A DNA stretch of 64,000 nt from Shewanella loihica PV-4. Its GTDB lineage: Bacteria > Pseudomonadota > Gammaproteobacteria > Enterobacterales > Shewanellaceae. The translations under genes were made by a program, and so were the position numbers. The notes beneath the pieces were generated by a model. That model was not told where the DNA came from, did not search any database, and saw nothing but the letters and a program-made list of their open reading frames with translations. The stretch is taken from assembly GCF_000016065.1 (NCBI RefSeq), contig NC_009092.1, positions 620,001 through 684,000 on the forward strand, in the 5' to 3' direction. Below are positions 29,416 to 40,076 of the stretch, one piece after another. Position 1 is the first letter of the stretch, and each line of letters opens with the position of its first letter.

Positions 29416-29874
29416 ATGAAACCTATGACCCCTAACCGTCCTTACCTGTTACAGGCCTATTACGACTGGCTCATGGATAACGAGCTGACCCCTCATGTGG
29501 TGGTCGACGCTTATGTGCCCGGTACCCAAGTACCGCAGCAGTATGTGAAAGATGGACAGATAGTGCTTAATATTACCGCCAGTGCCGTGGGTAATTTGCA
29601 GATAGGTCATGACTTCATCGAGTTTAATGCCCGCTTCGGCGGCGTACCGCAACAGGTGGTACTGCCTATGGCCTCGATTGTCGCCATCTACGCCAGAGAA
29701 AATGGCGCTGGCACAGTGTTCGATCAGGAAGAAGCCTATCAGCTCGAGGCCGATGCCCGCGACTTGGGCCTTTCAGTGGTTGATGAGCCCAAGACAGATG
29801 AGCCGGCTGTGGCCGAAGCTTCTGCCGAGAATGATAAGCCGAAACGTCGCGGTCATCTCACCCTGGTGAAATAA
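29416..29874 (+). CDS. sspB: ClpXP protease specificity-enhancing factor
   Basis: 152 residues. The SspB substrate-binding domain (PYLLQAYYDWLMDNELTPHV at the start, FNARFGGVPQQVVLP in the middle) recognises ssrA-tagged proteins stalled on the ribosome. A flexible acidic linker leads to the C-terminal ClpX-binding tail (RRGHLTLVK). It forms a two-gene unit with sspA, ended by a terminator. Confidence 0.95.
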   Translation: MKPMTPNRPYLLQAYYDWLMDNELTPHVVVDAYVPGTQVPQQYVKDGQIVLNITASAVGNLQIGHDFIEFNARFGGVPQQVVLPMASIVAIYARENGAGTVFDQEEAYQLEADARDLGLSVVDEPKTDEPAVAEASAENDKPKRRGHLTLVK

Positions 29875-29886
29875 CCAGCGCAAACT

Positions 29887-29914
29887 AAAAAAACCAGCTT
29901 AGGCTGGTTTTTTT
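29887..29914 (+). terminator. Intrinsic terminator after sspB
   Basis: AAAAACCAGC-tta-GGCTGGTTTTTTT. Stem with long T-tract 12 bp after the stop. Confidence 0.92.
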
Positions 29915-30079
29915 GTGCCCGAGAAAAGACAGGCATGGGTGAGGGCATAGCGGGAGGTAAGCCCGAGGCGTCAGTAGAATGGATGATCCCGCCTGGACTC
30001 TGTGTTAGCATCTGCGCCAGAAAAATGCGGCGTAACTCACACCCGCAACTCACACCCAATATACACGAGCACTCTATTC

Positions 30080-30667
30080 ATGATCCTGATGATCGACAAT
30101 TACGACTCCTTTACCTTCAACCTGGTGCAGTATTTTCAGCAGCTGGGGGAGGAGATTGTCGTCAGGCGCAACGATGAGCTTAGCCTCGCCGATATCCAGG
30201 CTTTAGCGCCGAGCAGGTTAGTGATCTCACCCGGTCCCTGTTCGCCTAACGAGGCGGGTATCTCCCTCGAGGCCATTAAGGCCTTCGCCGGTAAGCTGCC
30301 CATATTGGGGGTCTGTCTCGGCCATCAGGCGATCGCTCAGGCCTTCGGGGCTCAGGTGGTACGCGCCAAGCGGGTGATGCATGGCAAGACCAGCGCCATC
30401 GCTCATGCAGGCAAAGGTCTGTTTACCGGGCTGAATCAACCGCTCACCGTCACCCGTTATCACTCCCTCCTGGTCGAGCAGCTGCCCAAGGACTTTACCC
30501 TGGATGCCTGGTTCGACGACCCGGTTCACGGCAGGGAGATCATGGCCATGAGCCGGCCCGAGCTTGGCTTGTTTGGCGTACAGTTTCATCCCGAATCTAT
30601 CCTCACCGAGCAGGGACTCGAACTGCTGGCAAATTTCGTTAAGCAGAGCATTCCTTCCAGTAACTAA
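30080..30667 (+). CDS. pabA: Glutamine amidotransferase of aminodeoxychorismate / anthranilate synthase
   Basis: 195 residues from the ATG at 30080 ([11 protein letters not shown], the family's usual start). A class I glutamine amidotransferase: nucleophile Cys in [14 protein letters not shown] and the His-Glu of [11 protein letters not shown]. It supplies ammonia for 4-amino-4-deoxychorismate (folate) or anthranilate (tryptophan). pabA is preferred because E. coli pabA is likewise near argD and crp and no trp genes are near. It stands alone here; its glutaminase partner must be elsewhere. Confidence 0.88.
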   Translation: MILMIDNYDSFTFNLVQYFQQLGEEIVVRRNDELSLADIQALAPSRLVISPGPCSPNEAGISLEAIKAFAGKLPILGVCLGHQAIAQAFGAQVVRAKRVMHGKTSAIAHAGKGLFTGLNQPLTVTRYHSLLVEQLPKDFTLDAWFDDPVHGREIMAMSRPELGLFGVQFHPESILTEQGLELLANFVKQSIPSSN

Positions 30668-30837
30668 AAGGGTGCTCGAGCCTAGTGCCAAGAGCGAATT
30701 AGGCCAATTCTTTTTCAAACTGTTACAAGTTTTATCCCGCCCACATCCTCGTCCCACTCCCATTTTGTGATATAAAAGGCAGCAAAATAACAAGGCTGGG
30801 GCCTTAGCCTCGGCGACATAAATAATAAGGAAGGACG

Positions 30838-33324
30838 ATGACGGGCGCGTTTCGTGGATTTGGTCTCAGCATTTTGACCCTCACCATCTTGGGGGGCTGT
30901 GCAGCCACCCCTTCAAGCGATACTCAACAGACTCAGGTAACGACTCAGGCAAGCACTCAGGTGGCGTTGGCCACGCCGCCAAGCGTGGATCAGCCGCTGA
31001 CCCTCAAACAGATCATGGCCAATCCAGATTGGATGGGGATCCTGGCTAAGGGCGAATATTGGAGTGACGACAGCCAGTCGGTTTACTTTGCCCGTCAGGC
31101 CCATCAATCGCCGCTACTGGACTACTATCAACAGCCACTCGTCTCGGGTGAGGCCGCCAAGCTAGCGCTCGATGCCCTGCATCAGGCGGATCAGCAGTAT
31201 GGCGTGATGGACGAGGCCCGCAGCCGCAAGGCCTATATTTATCAGGGCAACCTGTTCGTTAAAGATCTGCTCAGCGGCAAGGTGTCGCAGCTGACCCGTC
31301 AAAACACTAAGGTGGACGGGGTGCGTTTCCTCACCAACGGCGATATCGCCTACTGGCAGGGCGAGCAGGTGTTTCGCATTCACGGCGACAGTGGCCTGTA
31401 TGAACAGATCGCCAACATCAAGATGGTCAAGCAGCCCAAAGGGGTCGAGGCGCCTAGCAGTTATATCGCCAAGCAGCAGCATAGACTGATTGAATATGTC
31501 GCCCTCAAGCAGAATCAGGCGAAAGAGAAAGAGCAATATCAGGTGGAACTGGCCAAGCAAGACCCTACCATGACGGCCAAGACCTGGTATCTGGGTGACG
31601 AGGAGACAGTTTCCCAGATGAGCCTGTCACCGGATGGTCGCTACCTGCTACTGTCATTGGTGGACAAGAATTACAGCTGGCGCGCCGAGCATGACATCAT
31701 GCCTAACTATCTGGGCAGCCAGGGTTATGTGGATGCCGTACCTGCAAGGGCGCGTGTGGCCGAAGATAAGTATCCCGGCGAGCGCCTGGTGCTTTTGGAT
31801 CTCGAGCAGCATGAGAAGCGTGATATCACCATCGAAGGCCTGACCGGCTTCGATGAAGACGTGCTGGCCTCGGTGAAGGCTGAAAATGCCAAGGCCAAGG
31901 GTGAGACCTACAAGAGTGAGAAGTCGCCGCGTAAGGTGCAGCTGATGCAGGACTGGGGCTGGACCCAGAGTGCCATGCAGTGGCAGGCCAAGGACAACAA
32001 GGTCGCCATCATGCTCGAGGCTGTGGACAACAAAGACAGATGGATTGCCACCCTCAACCTCAAGTCGGGCTCATTGAAGACAGAGCACAGGCTACATGAC
32101 GATGCCTGGGTTAACTACAACTTCAACCAGTTCGGCTGGTTGCCACAGAGCGATACCCTCTATTACCTCTCGGAAGAGACCGGCTATTCCCACCTCTACC
32201 TCAAGGCGAGCGGCGCCAAGCCACAGGCCCTGACCCAGGGTAAGTATGTGGTCAGCGATATCACCCTAGGCCCCAAGGCAGAGTATATCTACTACAAGGC
32301 CAACAAGGACCATCCAGGTATCGACAACGTCTATCGCGTTAACATTGCCGATGGCCAGAGCGAGCAGCTCACCCAGTGGGATGGTCAGCTGGATTACAGC
32401 CTGAGCCCAGATGGCAGCAAGCTGCTGCTCAAGGCCTCTCGTCGTACTCAGCCGAGCGAACTCTACGTGCAGGCGATCGGTGGTGAACTTAAGCAGCTGA
32501 CCCACTACACCTCGGATGCCTTCAAGCAATATGCTTGGCAGGCCCCTGAGGTGGTTAAGGTGCCATCTACCCATGGCGCCGGCGATGTCTATGCCAGAGT
32601 CTATCTGCCACAGGGCTTTGATAAGGCGCGTGCCGATAAGTACCCTGCGGTGATCTTCAACCATGGCGCCGGTTATCTGCAAAATGCCCACTATGGTTTC
32701 TCCGGCTACTTCCGCGAGTTCATGTTTCACAATTTGCTGACTCAGCAGGGTTATGTGGTCATGGACATGGACTATCGTGGCTCTAAAGGCTATGGCCGCG
32801 ACTGGCGCACGGCGATCTATCGCAACATGGGCCATCCAGAGGTGGAAGATCTGAAGGACGGCGTTAACTGGATGGTGGCCAATACCCATGTGGATCTTAA
32901 GCGCGTCGGCACCTATGGTGGCTCTTACGGTGGCTTCCTCACCTTCATGGCGCTGTTTACCGAGCCCGAGCTGTTCCAAGCCGGTGCGGCGCTGCGCCCC
33001 GTGAGCGACTGGGCGCACTACAACGCGCCATACACCTCTAACATTCTTAACACACCGGATGTGGATGCTATTGCCTATGAGCGCAGCTCGCCTATCGAGC
33101 ACGCACAGGGACTGCAGAAGCCGCTGTTGGTGATGAGTGGTGTGCTGGATGATAATGTCTTCTTCCAGGACAGCGTGCGTCTGGTGCAGCGCCTGATCGA
33201 GCTGGAGAAGCCTATGTTCGAGACTGCCATCTATCCGGTCGAGCCCCACGGCTTCCGTCAGCCTTCGAGCTGGTTAGATGAATACCGCCGCATCTTCAAG
33301 TTGTTCGAGCAAGAGCTTAAATAA
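30838..33324 (+). CDS. Lipoprotein S9-family prolyl oligopeptidase (DPP IV/AAP-like)
   Basis: 828 residues. The signal sequence ends in a lipobox (LGGC, Cys at about residue 21), so it should be membrane-anchored. The N-terminal half is a seven-blade beta-propeller (blades such as LSPDGRYLLLSL and LSPDGSKLLLKA). The C-terminal alpha/beta-hydrolase has the catalytic serine in GGSYGGF, the Asp in SGVLDDNV and the His in EPHGFRQP. It would remove dipeptides or short peptides in the periplasm. Monocistronic, with a strong ribosome binding site (AAGGAAGG, 30828-30835) and a terminator. Confidence 0.9.
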   Translation: MTGAFRGFGLSILTLTILGGCAATPSSDTQQTQVTTQASTQVALATPPSVDQPLTLKQIMANPDWMGILAKGEYWSDDSQSVYFARQAHQSPLLDYYQQPLVSGEAAKLALDALHQADQQYGVMDEARSRKAYIYQGNLFVKDLLSGKVSQLTRQNTKVDGVRFLTNGDIAYWQGEQVFRIHGDSGLYEQIANIKMVKQPKGVEAPSSYIAKQQHRLIEYVALKQNQAKEKEQYQVELAKQDPTMTAKTWYLGDEETVSQMSLSPDGRYLLLSLVDKNYSWRAEHDIMPNYLGSQGYVDAVPARARVAEDKYPGERLVLLDLEQHEKRDITIEGLTGFDEDVLASVKAENAKAKGETYKSEKSPRKVQLMQDWGWTQSAMQWQAKDNKVAIMLEAVDNKDRWIATLNLKSGSLKTEHRLHDDAWVNYNFNQFGWLPQSDTLYYLSEETGYSHLYLKASGAKPQALTQGKYVVSDITLGPKAEYIYYKANKDHPGIDNVYRVNIADGQSEQLTQWDGQLDYSLSPDGSKLLLKASRRTQPSELYVQAIGGELKQLTHYTSDAFKQYAWQAPEVVKVPSTHGAGDVYARVYLPQGFDKARADKYPAVIFNHGAGYLQNAHYGFSGYFREFMFHNLLTQQGYVVMDMDYRGSKGYGRDWRTAIYRNMGHPEVEDLKDGVNWMVANTHVDLKRVGTYGGSYGGFLTFMALFTEPELFQAGAALRPVSDWAHYNAPYTSNILNTPDVDAIAYERSSPIEHAQGLQKPLLVMSGVLDDNVFFQDSVRLVQRLIELEKPMFETAIYPVEPHGFRQPSSWLDEYRRIFKLFEQELK

Positions 33325-33330
33325 CCGACC

Positions 33331-33354
33331 AGGGCCTCATTCGAGGCCCTTTTT
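33331..33354 (+). terminator. Intrinsic terminator after the S9 peptidase gene
   Basis: AGGGCCTC-attc-GAGGCCCTTTTT. Perfect stem and T-tract. Confidence 0.92.
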
Positions 33355-33434
33355 ATTGCAAGGGGATCTGCCAAGTGCGTGATTTGGTGTAATATAAGCC
33401 TAATGCGCTCAATTAGCTGAGGAGAACGGCTTAG

Positions 33435-34580
33435 GTGGCAAAGTCCATTGCCGGTGGTGTCCGTCCGGGCATCATCATAGATATCGAACACAGGCTTCTG
33501 AAACAGATCATAGTGGGTAAGCAGAAGGCTGCGGCCTCCATGTTTGATGACTTAGACCGTGAACTGGAAAACGATGCCAATAAGCTCGCCATCGAGCGCG
33601 ACGCCGTGTTCGAGCGCCTCTCCAAACAGATCCAGGCACGGCAGGTGTACGAGGCGGTATCCAAGCAGCTGATCACTACGGTCAACAGCACCCTGGATAA
33701 TCAACTGGCGTCTCCCGAGCTCTTGATCCAGCACTCGGGCATCAACGCCAGTCAGATGTTGATGCTGGAGCTGCTACAGCAGAAGAACCTGGATCTGAGC
33801 CGGTTGCGCCTGCTTATAGCCGATCTGCCCTGGCTGGCGCGGGATCTCACCAACATGGTCAACAGTCCTTCGTTTCGTCACAAGCGACAGCAGCGCTCGG
33901 ACGTGAAGGTCACTGAGATAAAGCTGGTGCTCAACTTCATCGGTGTCGAAAACCTCAGGCTGCTGATCCCCTATTACTGCTTGCGCAACTGGCTGCCAAC
34001 CGGGCATGCCAATCTGCTTTGGACCACTCGTAAGCTGTGGCGTTACGCCATGGTCACCGGCATCGCCGCCAAGGCGCTGGCGCAGCTAAACGAGCAGGAC
34101 ATGGCCACCGCCTACACCAGCAGCCTGCTCTATCAGCTGGGGGTCTCTGTGGTGCTCAAGAATGGTGCCAAGGTCTACGAGAGCATCTGGGGCAACTGGC
34201 TCAGGGAGGCCAGTGCCAGTCGTGACAAGGAGCTGCATGACGCCGTACTGGCCACAGAATTTCCCGCCGAGGATATCTACCAGCAGGTGCTGCAACACGC
34301 CCATACTCTCAACTGGCGTCTGCCAGAGCTGCTGGATTTTTCCGCCAGCGGACTGACCCAGACTCAGAGGGAGCTGGATACCTGTCTCAGCTATAGTGAG
34401 TTGTCGACCGAGGCGGCTCTGGTCGCCCGGGCCAGCTGTTATGCCAAGGTGTTGATGCTAGATGAGATGCGGCTGATCTCGCCTAAAGAGAAGCAGATGA
34501 TGTTCGACTATTATCAGCTCTCGGAGCAGGAGCAGATCCGCCTCAAGGGACAGAACTATCGCAAGCTAGACCTTTATTAG
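33435..34580 (+). CDS. HDOD-domain protein
   Basis: 381 residues; starts with GTG at 33435 after GAGGAGAA (33419-33426). The HDOD domain, a catalytically dead relative of HD phosphohydrolases, spans about 85-300 and is recognised by the pattern LISQ/LLIADLPWLARDLTNMVNSPSF and the KLVLNFIGVENLRLLIPYY helix. HDOD proteins act in signalling, often linked to c-di-GMP, chemotaxis or stress; no receiver or GGDEF partner domain is fused here. The N-terminal 80 residues are helical and charged. Neighbours give no hint of its target. Confidence 0.8.
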   Translation: MAKSIAGGVRPGIIIDIEHRLLKQIIVGKQKAAASMFDDLDRELENDANKLAIERDAVFERLSKQIQARQVYEAVSKQLITTVNSTLDNQLASPELLIQHSGINASQMLMLELLQQKNLDLSRLRLLIADLPWLARDLTNMVNSPSFRHKRQQRSDVKVTEIKLVLNFIGVENLRLLIPYYCLRNWLPTGHANLLWTTRKLWRYAMVTGIAAKALAQLNEQDMATAYTSSLLYQLGVSVVLKNGAKVYESIWGNWLREASASRDKELHDAVLATEFPAEDIYQQVLQHAHTLNWRLPELLDFSASGLTQTQRELDTCLSYSELSTEAALVARASCYAKVLMLDEMRLISPKEKQMMFDYYQLSEQEQIRLKGQNYRKLDLY

Positions 34581-34890
34581 AGCTCTGCTAGCACATCGCG
34601 TGCTGGCCTATAGCGCTTCGCGTTAGCCCTTAGCCCGTAAAGCGCAGCTTCTCCCAAGGCGCCCAAAACTCAGCTTAACAGTGGCGCCTTCTCCTTACCC
34701 TTCGCTATGTATCCCATTGATAGTGATGACATCATTCACCTTACAGGCCGCGTCTGTCAGGTCACTCGCATCCTACTAATAACGAGTGGAAACGGCGGTG
34801 TACAACAGGGCAGTGAGAATGAACTGTTTTACTGATGCTTTTTAGTGTTATTTGCTGTGGAAATGTTTTACTATCCACGCCACGTCAAAA
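34581..34890. other. Noncoding gap after the HDOD gene
   Basis: No gene, tRNA or terminator with a proper T-tract was recognised. Together with the following 300 bp it forms a long leader region ahead of argD/astC. Confidence 0.4.
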
Positions 34891-34892
34891 TG

Positions 34893-34906
34893 TGACTATA
34901 TATTCA
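34893..34906 (+). promoter_or_regulatory. Candidate ArgR operator upstream of the acetylornithine aminotransferase gene
   Basis: TGACTATATATTCA matches the ARG-box core TGAATWWWWATTCA at all but one position. A much weaker second half lies 21 bp further on (34914-34927), as expected for paired ARG boxes. It is about 290 bp upstream of the start codon. 34909-35194 otherwise shows only AT-rich sequence. Confidence 0.6.
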
Positions 34907-35122
34907 TAAAAATTATATTATTAGTTGAATTTTGGGTCGATAAACTTTTTTCTGACTATTTATGCTCAAGCCTAGGTTATAAACGCTTGTATAACCTTTA
35001 AGCTCAAATCTTTATGCATTTGTTATGCACATGCTAAGAAGGCTCGACTGGAGGAACTGGTATTTTGATCACGTTTTCGCTATTAATGTCCCCCTAGATA
35101 ACAAAATAACCGTCACCGATAG

Positions 35123-36412
<1,290 letters not shown>

Positions 36413-36422
36413 GCGACAGCAT

Positions 36423-36450
36423 AAGCGCGGCATAACAACCGCGCTTTTTT
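36423..36450 (+). terminator. Terminator between argD/astC and astA
   Basis: AAGCGCGG-cataacaa-CCGCGCTTTTTT. Eight-bp stem and T-tract, so astA is only partly co-transcribed or has its own promoter in 36451-36548. Confidence 0.85.
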
Positions 36451-36548
36451 GTCTGAGAGAAAACCTTGAACCTCAAGCGTGGCATATAGGTCTTAATTGT
36501 TAAGGCTGTCTGCGTTTGAACGACAAGGACAAGTGAGGAGACCCGAAG

Positions 36549-37568
36549 ATGTTAATTATCCGCCCCATACGATCGAGCGATTTCGATGCCTTGTATCAGA
36601 TCGCCATCGAGTCAGGTCATGGATTCACGTCTTTACCCGTCAATGAAGAACTATTAAGAAATAAGATTGCCCGCGTCGAGGCCTCGTTCGTTAAAGAGAT
36701 CGAGAAGCCGTTCGACGAGGGCTATCTTATGGTGCTGGAAGACACAGAGACTGGCGAAGTGGTCGGTACCTGTGGCCTCGAGGCCGCGGTCGGCATGGTC
36801 GATGCGTTTTATCACTACCGTCTGGGCACAGAGGTCTACTACTCTGAGCAGATCGACGTGCGCAACGAGGTGGAAACCCTGACCCTGTGTCACGACTACA
36901 CGGGCGCCGCCGAGCTATGTACCCTGTTCCTGCGCGACACCTACCGTAAGAACAACAACGGGCGCATGCTGTCTCGCAGCCGTTTCCTGTTCCTGGCACA
37001 GCACGCCGAACGCTTTGGCGACACAGTGATCGCCGAGATGCGCGGCGAGAGCGACGCCGAGGGCAACTCACCTTTCTATGGCTGGCTGCAGAAGAACTTC
37101 CTCGGCATCGACTTCGTGCAGGCCGACTACCTGTCGGGCCTGGGTCAGAAGGCCTTCATGGCCGAGATGATGCCGAAAAACAGCGTCTATGTCTGTCTGC
37201 TGCCCGAAGAGGCGCAGAAGGTGATCGGCGAGGTGCACACCAACACTCGTCCTGCGCTTAACCTGTTACAGGCAGAGGGCTTTAGATGCCGTGGCTATGT
37301 GGATATCTTCGACGGCGGTCCAACGGTCGAGTGCAATCTTAACGATATTCGTTCGGTGAGAGAGAGCCGTCTGCTGACGGTCAAGGTGGGCGAGATGCCT
37401 GTCTCGAGCAGCAGTTTTATTATCTCAAATACTTTGTTAGCGGGTTACCGCGCCACCTCGGCCAACTTGATGGTCAGCGATGAAACCGATGAGGTGATCC
37501 TGTCACCCGAGCTCGCCGGTGCGCTGCTGGTGGCCGAAGGCGAACAGATCCGTGTCTTGGCAATGTAG
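36549..37568 (+). CDS. astA: Arginine N-succinyltransferase
   Basis: 339 residues, typical AstA length. First enzyme of the arginine succinyltransferase (AST) pathway, transferring succinate from succinyl-CoA to arginine. The family start LIIRPIRSSDFDALYQIA and the central FLGIDFVQADYLSG and CLLPEEAQKVIGEVH segments are clear. It is followed after 6 bp by astD. astB and astE are not in this window, so the pathway genes are scattered. Confidence 0.95.
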   Translation: MLIIRPIRSSDFDALYQIAIESGHGFTSLPVNEELLRNKIARVEASFVKEIEKPFDEGYLMVLEDTETGEVVGTCGLEAAVGMVDAFYHYRLGTEVYYSEQIDVRNEVETLTLCHDYTGAAELCTLFLRDTYRKNNNGRMLSRSRFLFLAQHAERFGDTVIAEMRGESDAEGNSPFYGWLQKNFLGIDFVQADYLSGLGQKAFMAEMMPKNSVYVCLLPEEAQKVIGEVHTNTRPALNLLQAEGFRCRGYVDIFDGGPTVECNLNDIRSVRESRLLTVKVGEMPVSSSSFIISNTLLAGYRATSANLMVSDETDEVILSPELAGALLVAEGEQIRVLAM

Positions 37569-37574
37569 GAATAT

Positions 37575-39038
37575 ATGATGAGTCAATTTATTAACGGCCA
37601 GTGGGTTGCCGGTCTGGGCCACGATGTGGTCTCGAAGAACCCAGCAAATCAAGAAGTGATCTGGGAAAGCAAGACGGCGACCCCAGAGCAGGTTAACGCA
37701 GCAGTAGAGGCGGCGCGTGCCGCTCAGTTCGACTGGTTCATGCTGGGCTTCGATGCCCGCCTGGCGATTGTCGAAGCCTACCGCGACCAGCTCGAGGCTC
37801 ACAAGGGCGATATCGCCGAGGTGATCGCTCAGGAAACCGGTAAGCCACAGTGGGAAACCGCGACCGAAGCAGGGGCCATGATCGGTAAGATCGGCCTGTC
37901 GGTCGCTGCCTACCACAAGCGTACCGGCACCTCTGAAAACGACACCCCAGCCGGCCGCGCCGTGCTGCGTCACAAGCCACACGGCGTGGTGGCGGTATTT
38001 GGTCCCTACAACTTCCCGGGCCACCTGCCGAACGGCCATATCGTGCCTGCACTGCTTGCGGGTAACACAGTCGTGTTCAAGCCATCTGAACTCACCCCTA
38101 AGACGGCCGAGCTGATGCTCAAGCTGTGGGAGAAGGCGGGTCTGCCGGCTGGCGTGATCAACCTGGTTCAAGGCGAAGTGGAAACCGGCAAGGCGCTGGC
38201 GTCACATCCGCAGATCGACGGCCTCTTCTTCACCGGTAGCTCACGTACGGGCCACATCCTGCACCAACAATACGCGGGTCATCCGGGTAAGATCCTGGCG
38301 CTGGAGATGGGCGGCAACAACCCGCTGATCATCAAGGGCGTTAAAGACACCCTGGCGGCGGTTCACGATATCATTCAGTCGGCTTACATCTCATCGGGTC
38401 AACGCTGCACCTGTGCCCGTCGTCTCTATGTGGAGAAGGGCGCCGAGGGCGATGCACTGCTGGCTAAGCTGGCCGAGGCGGTTAAGCAGATCAAGGTGGG
38501 TCCTTGGAATGCGCAGCCACAGCCATTCATGGGCTCTATGATTTCTGAGGCCGCGGCCAAAGGCATGGTAGAAGCTCAACGTAACCTGATCAACCTGGGC
38601 GGTACACCGCTGGTTGAGCTTAAGCATCTGGAAGCCGGTACCGGCCTTGTGTCTCCTGGTCTTATCGATGTGACTCAGGTGATCGAGCTGCCAGACGAAG
38701 AGTACTTCGGCCCACTGCTGCAGGTGGTGCGCTACACAGACTTCGACGAGGCGATCAAGCTGGCGAACGACACCCGCTATGGCCTCTCTGCCGGTATCTT
38801 GGCGGACAGCCGCGAAGACTACGACTACTTCTTGGCGCGTATCCGTGCGGGTATCGTCAACTGGAACAAGCAGATCACAGGCGCATCAGGTTCGGCACCT
38901 TTTGGTGGCGTTGGCGCCTCGGGTAACCACAGGGCGAGCGCCTTCTATGCCGCCGACTACTGTGCCTATCCGGTCGCTTCGGTCGAGGCCGATGCCCTGG
39001 CCATGCCAGCCAGCCTGAGTCCGGGTCTGACCCTTTAG
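37575..39038 (+). CDS. astD: N-succinylglutamate 5-semialdehyde dehydrogenase
   Basis: 487 residues. An NAD-dependent aldehyde dehydrogenase, fourth step of the AST pathway. Catalytic cysteine in [12 protein letters not shown], catalytic glutamate in [11 protein letters not shown], cofactor loop FTGSSRTGH, all in the usual order. Two adjacent ATGs (37575 and 37578) make the start ambiguous by one residue. Coupled closely to astA; a hairpin terminator follows. Confidence 0.95.
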   Translation: MMSQFINGQWVAGLGHDVVSKNPANQEVIWESKTATPEQVNAAVEAARAAQFDWFMLGFDARLAIVEAYRDQLEAHKGDIAEVIAQETGKPQWETATEAGAMIGKIGLSVAAYHKRTGTSENDTPAGRAVLRHKPHGVVAVFGPYNFPGHLPNGHIVPALLAGNTVVFKPSELTPKTAELMLKLWEKAGLPAGVINLVQGEVETGKALASHPQIDGLFFTGSSRTGHILHQQYAGHPGKILALEMGGNNPLIIKGVKDTLAAVHDIIQSAYISSGQRCTCARRLYVEKGAEGDALLAKLAEAVKQIKVGPWNAQPQPFMGSMISEAAAKGMVEAQRNLINLGGTPLVELKHLEAGTGLVSPGLIDVTQVIELPDEEYFGPLLQVVRYTDFDEAIKLANDTRYGLSAGILADSREDYDYFLARIRAGIVNWNKQITGASGSAPFGGVGASGNHRASAFYAADYCAYPVASVEADALAMPASLSPGLTL

Positions 39039-39047
39039 TAAACAAGC

Positions 39048-39081
39048 ATGGGAGTGGGCGTCTTGCCTGCTCCCATTTTTA
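39048..39081 (+). terminator. Terminator after astD
   Basis: ATGGGAG...CTCCCATTTTT with an interior loop. Stem of seven base pairs plus inner pairs and T-tract. Confidence 0.75.
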
Positions 39082-39178
39082 TAGGCGTACACGAAAATTC
39101 TCGTTGTACTTATATCGTGAAAACAAACAAACCGGCGCGATAACGACCGGTAACACGATGATGTTAAGGAAGAAATTG

Positions 39179-39979
39179 ATGCATACCGATGTAAACCAGC
39201 TATTTGCCGCCCTATGGGACGACTATGTTGAAATGACCCCCTCAGCCGCCAAGGTACACCAGCTATTGGCCAAGGGTGAGACCATCATCAACGATCATAT
39301 CGCCCTACGTACCTTCAACATTGCCAAGGTAAACCTGAGCGTTCTGGCGAAGCATTTCGAGTCTTTGGGCTATGTGGCCTGTGGCGACTACGACTTCGAA
39401 GCCAAGAAGCTTAAGGCCAAGCACTTCGAACATCCGGATCCGACTCAGCCTAAGGTGTTTATCTCTGAGCTGATGGTCGAAGCCTTCAGTCCTGAGCTGC
39501 AAGCCATAGTTCATGGTCTGGTAGAGCAGGTGGATGAAGCCGCAACCACCGCGGATAACTTCCTCTACTCTGGCCGTCACTGGGAGCTGGATTACGCAAC
39601 CTACGAGCAGCTACTGGCCGAGAGCGAGTACGCGGCGTGGGTAGCGGCCTTCGGTTACCGCGCAAACCACTTTACCGTGTCGATCAACCACCTGCCTGGA
39701 TACAACACTATCCTTGAGGTGAACGAAACCCTGAAGCAGGGCGATTTCGTGCTCAACAGCGTCGGCGGTGAGGTTAAGGGGTCGGCGGACGTACTGCTCG
39801 AGCAGTCATCGACCATGGCCGACAAGGTCAATGTGGCCTTTAAAGACGTCCAGAAGACGATTCCAAGCTGTTTCTACGAGTTTGCCTTGCGCTACCCTAA
39901 GGCAGACGGCGAGCTTTACACAGGCTTCGTGGCAGCTTCTGCGGACAAGATCTTCGAGAGCACCAACAACGCAGGTTAA
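39179..39979 (+). CDS. DUF1338 protein (2-oxoadipate dioxygenase/decarboxylase-like family)
   Basis: 266 residues from the ATG at 39179, which has TTAAGGA 8 bases upstream. The protein matches the DUF1338 family in its features: IINDHIALRTFNI (the metal histidine), a paired acidic/histidine segment around FISELMVEAF, YRANHFTVSINHLPG and the C-terminal FYEFALRYP. Members studied in Pseudomonas (HglS, about 450 residues) are Fe(II)-dependent enzymes of lysine catabolism; this shorter form's substrate is unknown. Position after astAD suggests amino-acid catabolism. It is separated from astD by a terminator, so it probably has its own promoter. Confidence 0.82.
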   Translation: MHTDVNQLFAALWDDYVEMTPSAAKVHQLLAKGETIINDHIALRTFNIAKVNLSVLAKHFESLGYVACGDYDFEAKKLKAKHFEHPDPTQPKVFISELMVEAFSPELQAIVHGLVEQVDEAATTADNFLYSGRHWELDYATYEQLLAESEYAAWVAAFGYRANHFTVSINHLPGYNTILEVNETLKQGDFVLNSVGGEVKGSADVLLEQSSTMADKVNVAFKDVQKTIPSCFYEFALRYPKADGELYTGFVAASADKIFESTNNAG

Positions 39980-40002
39980 TCCTGGGGTGAATCTCTGACA
40001 GT

Positions 40003-40034
40003 AAAAAGCCGATGCACTGCATCGGCTTTTTTTG
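40003..40034 (+). terminator. Terminator after the DUF1338 gene (bidirectional)
   Basis: AAAAGCCGATGCA-c-TGCATCGGCTTTTTTT. Very strong stem between convergent genes; the opposite strand has an A-tract that gives a T-tail as well. Confidence 0.93.
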
Positions 40035-40076
40035 TGGGCGAATGGGTTGTTTTAACTGGGTCTCGAAAGTTATCCG

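Noticed and set aside
35040..35095. GGAGG followed by a TTG-started 10-codon frame in the argD leader, a possible leader peptide
   Set aside because: Non-ATG start, 11-base spacing, no attenuator hairpin after it and no arginine codons.
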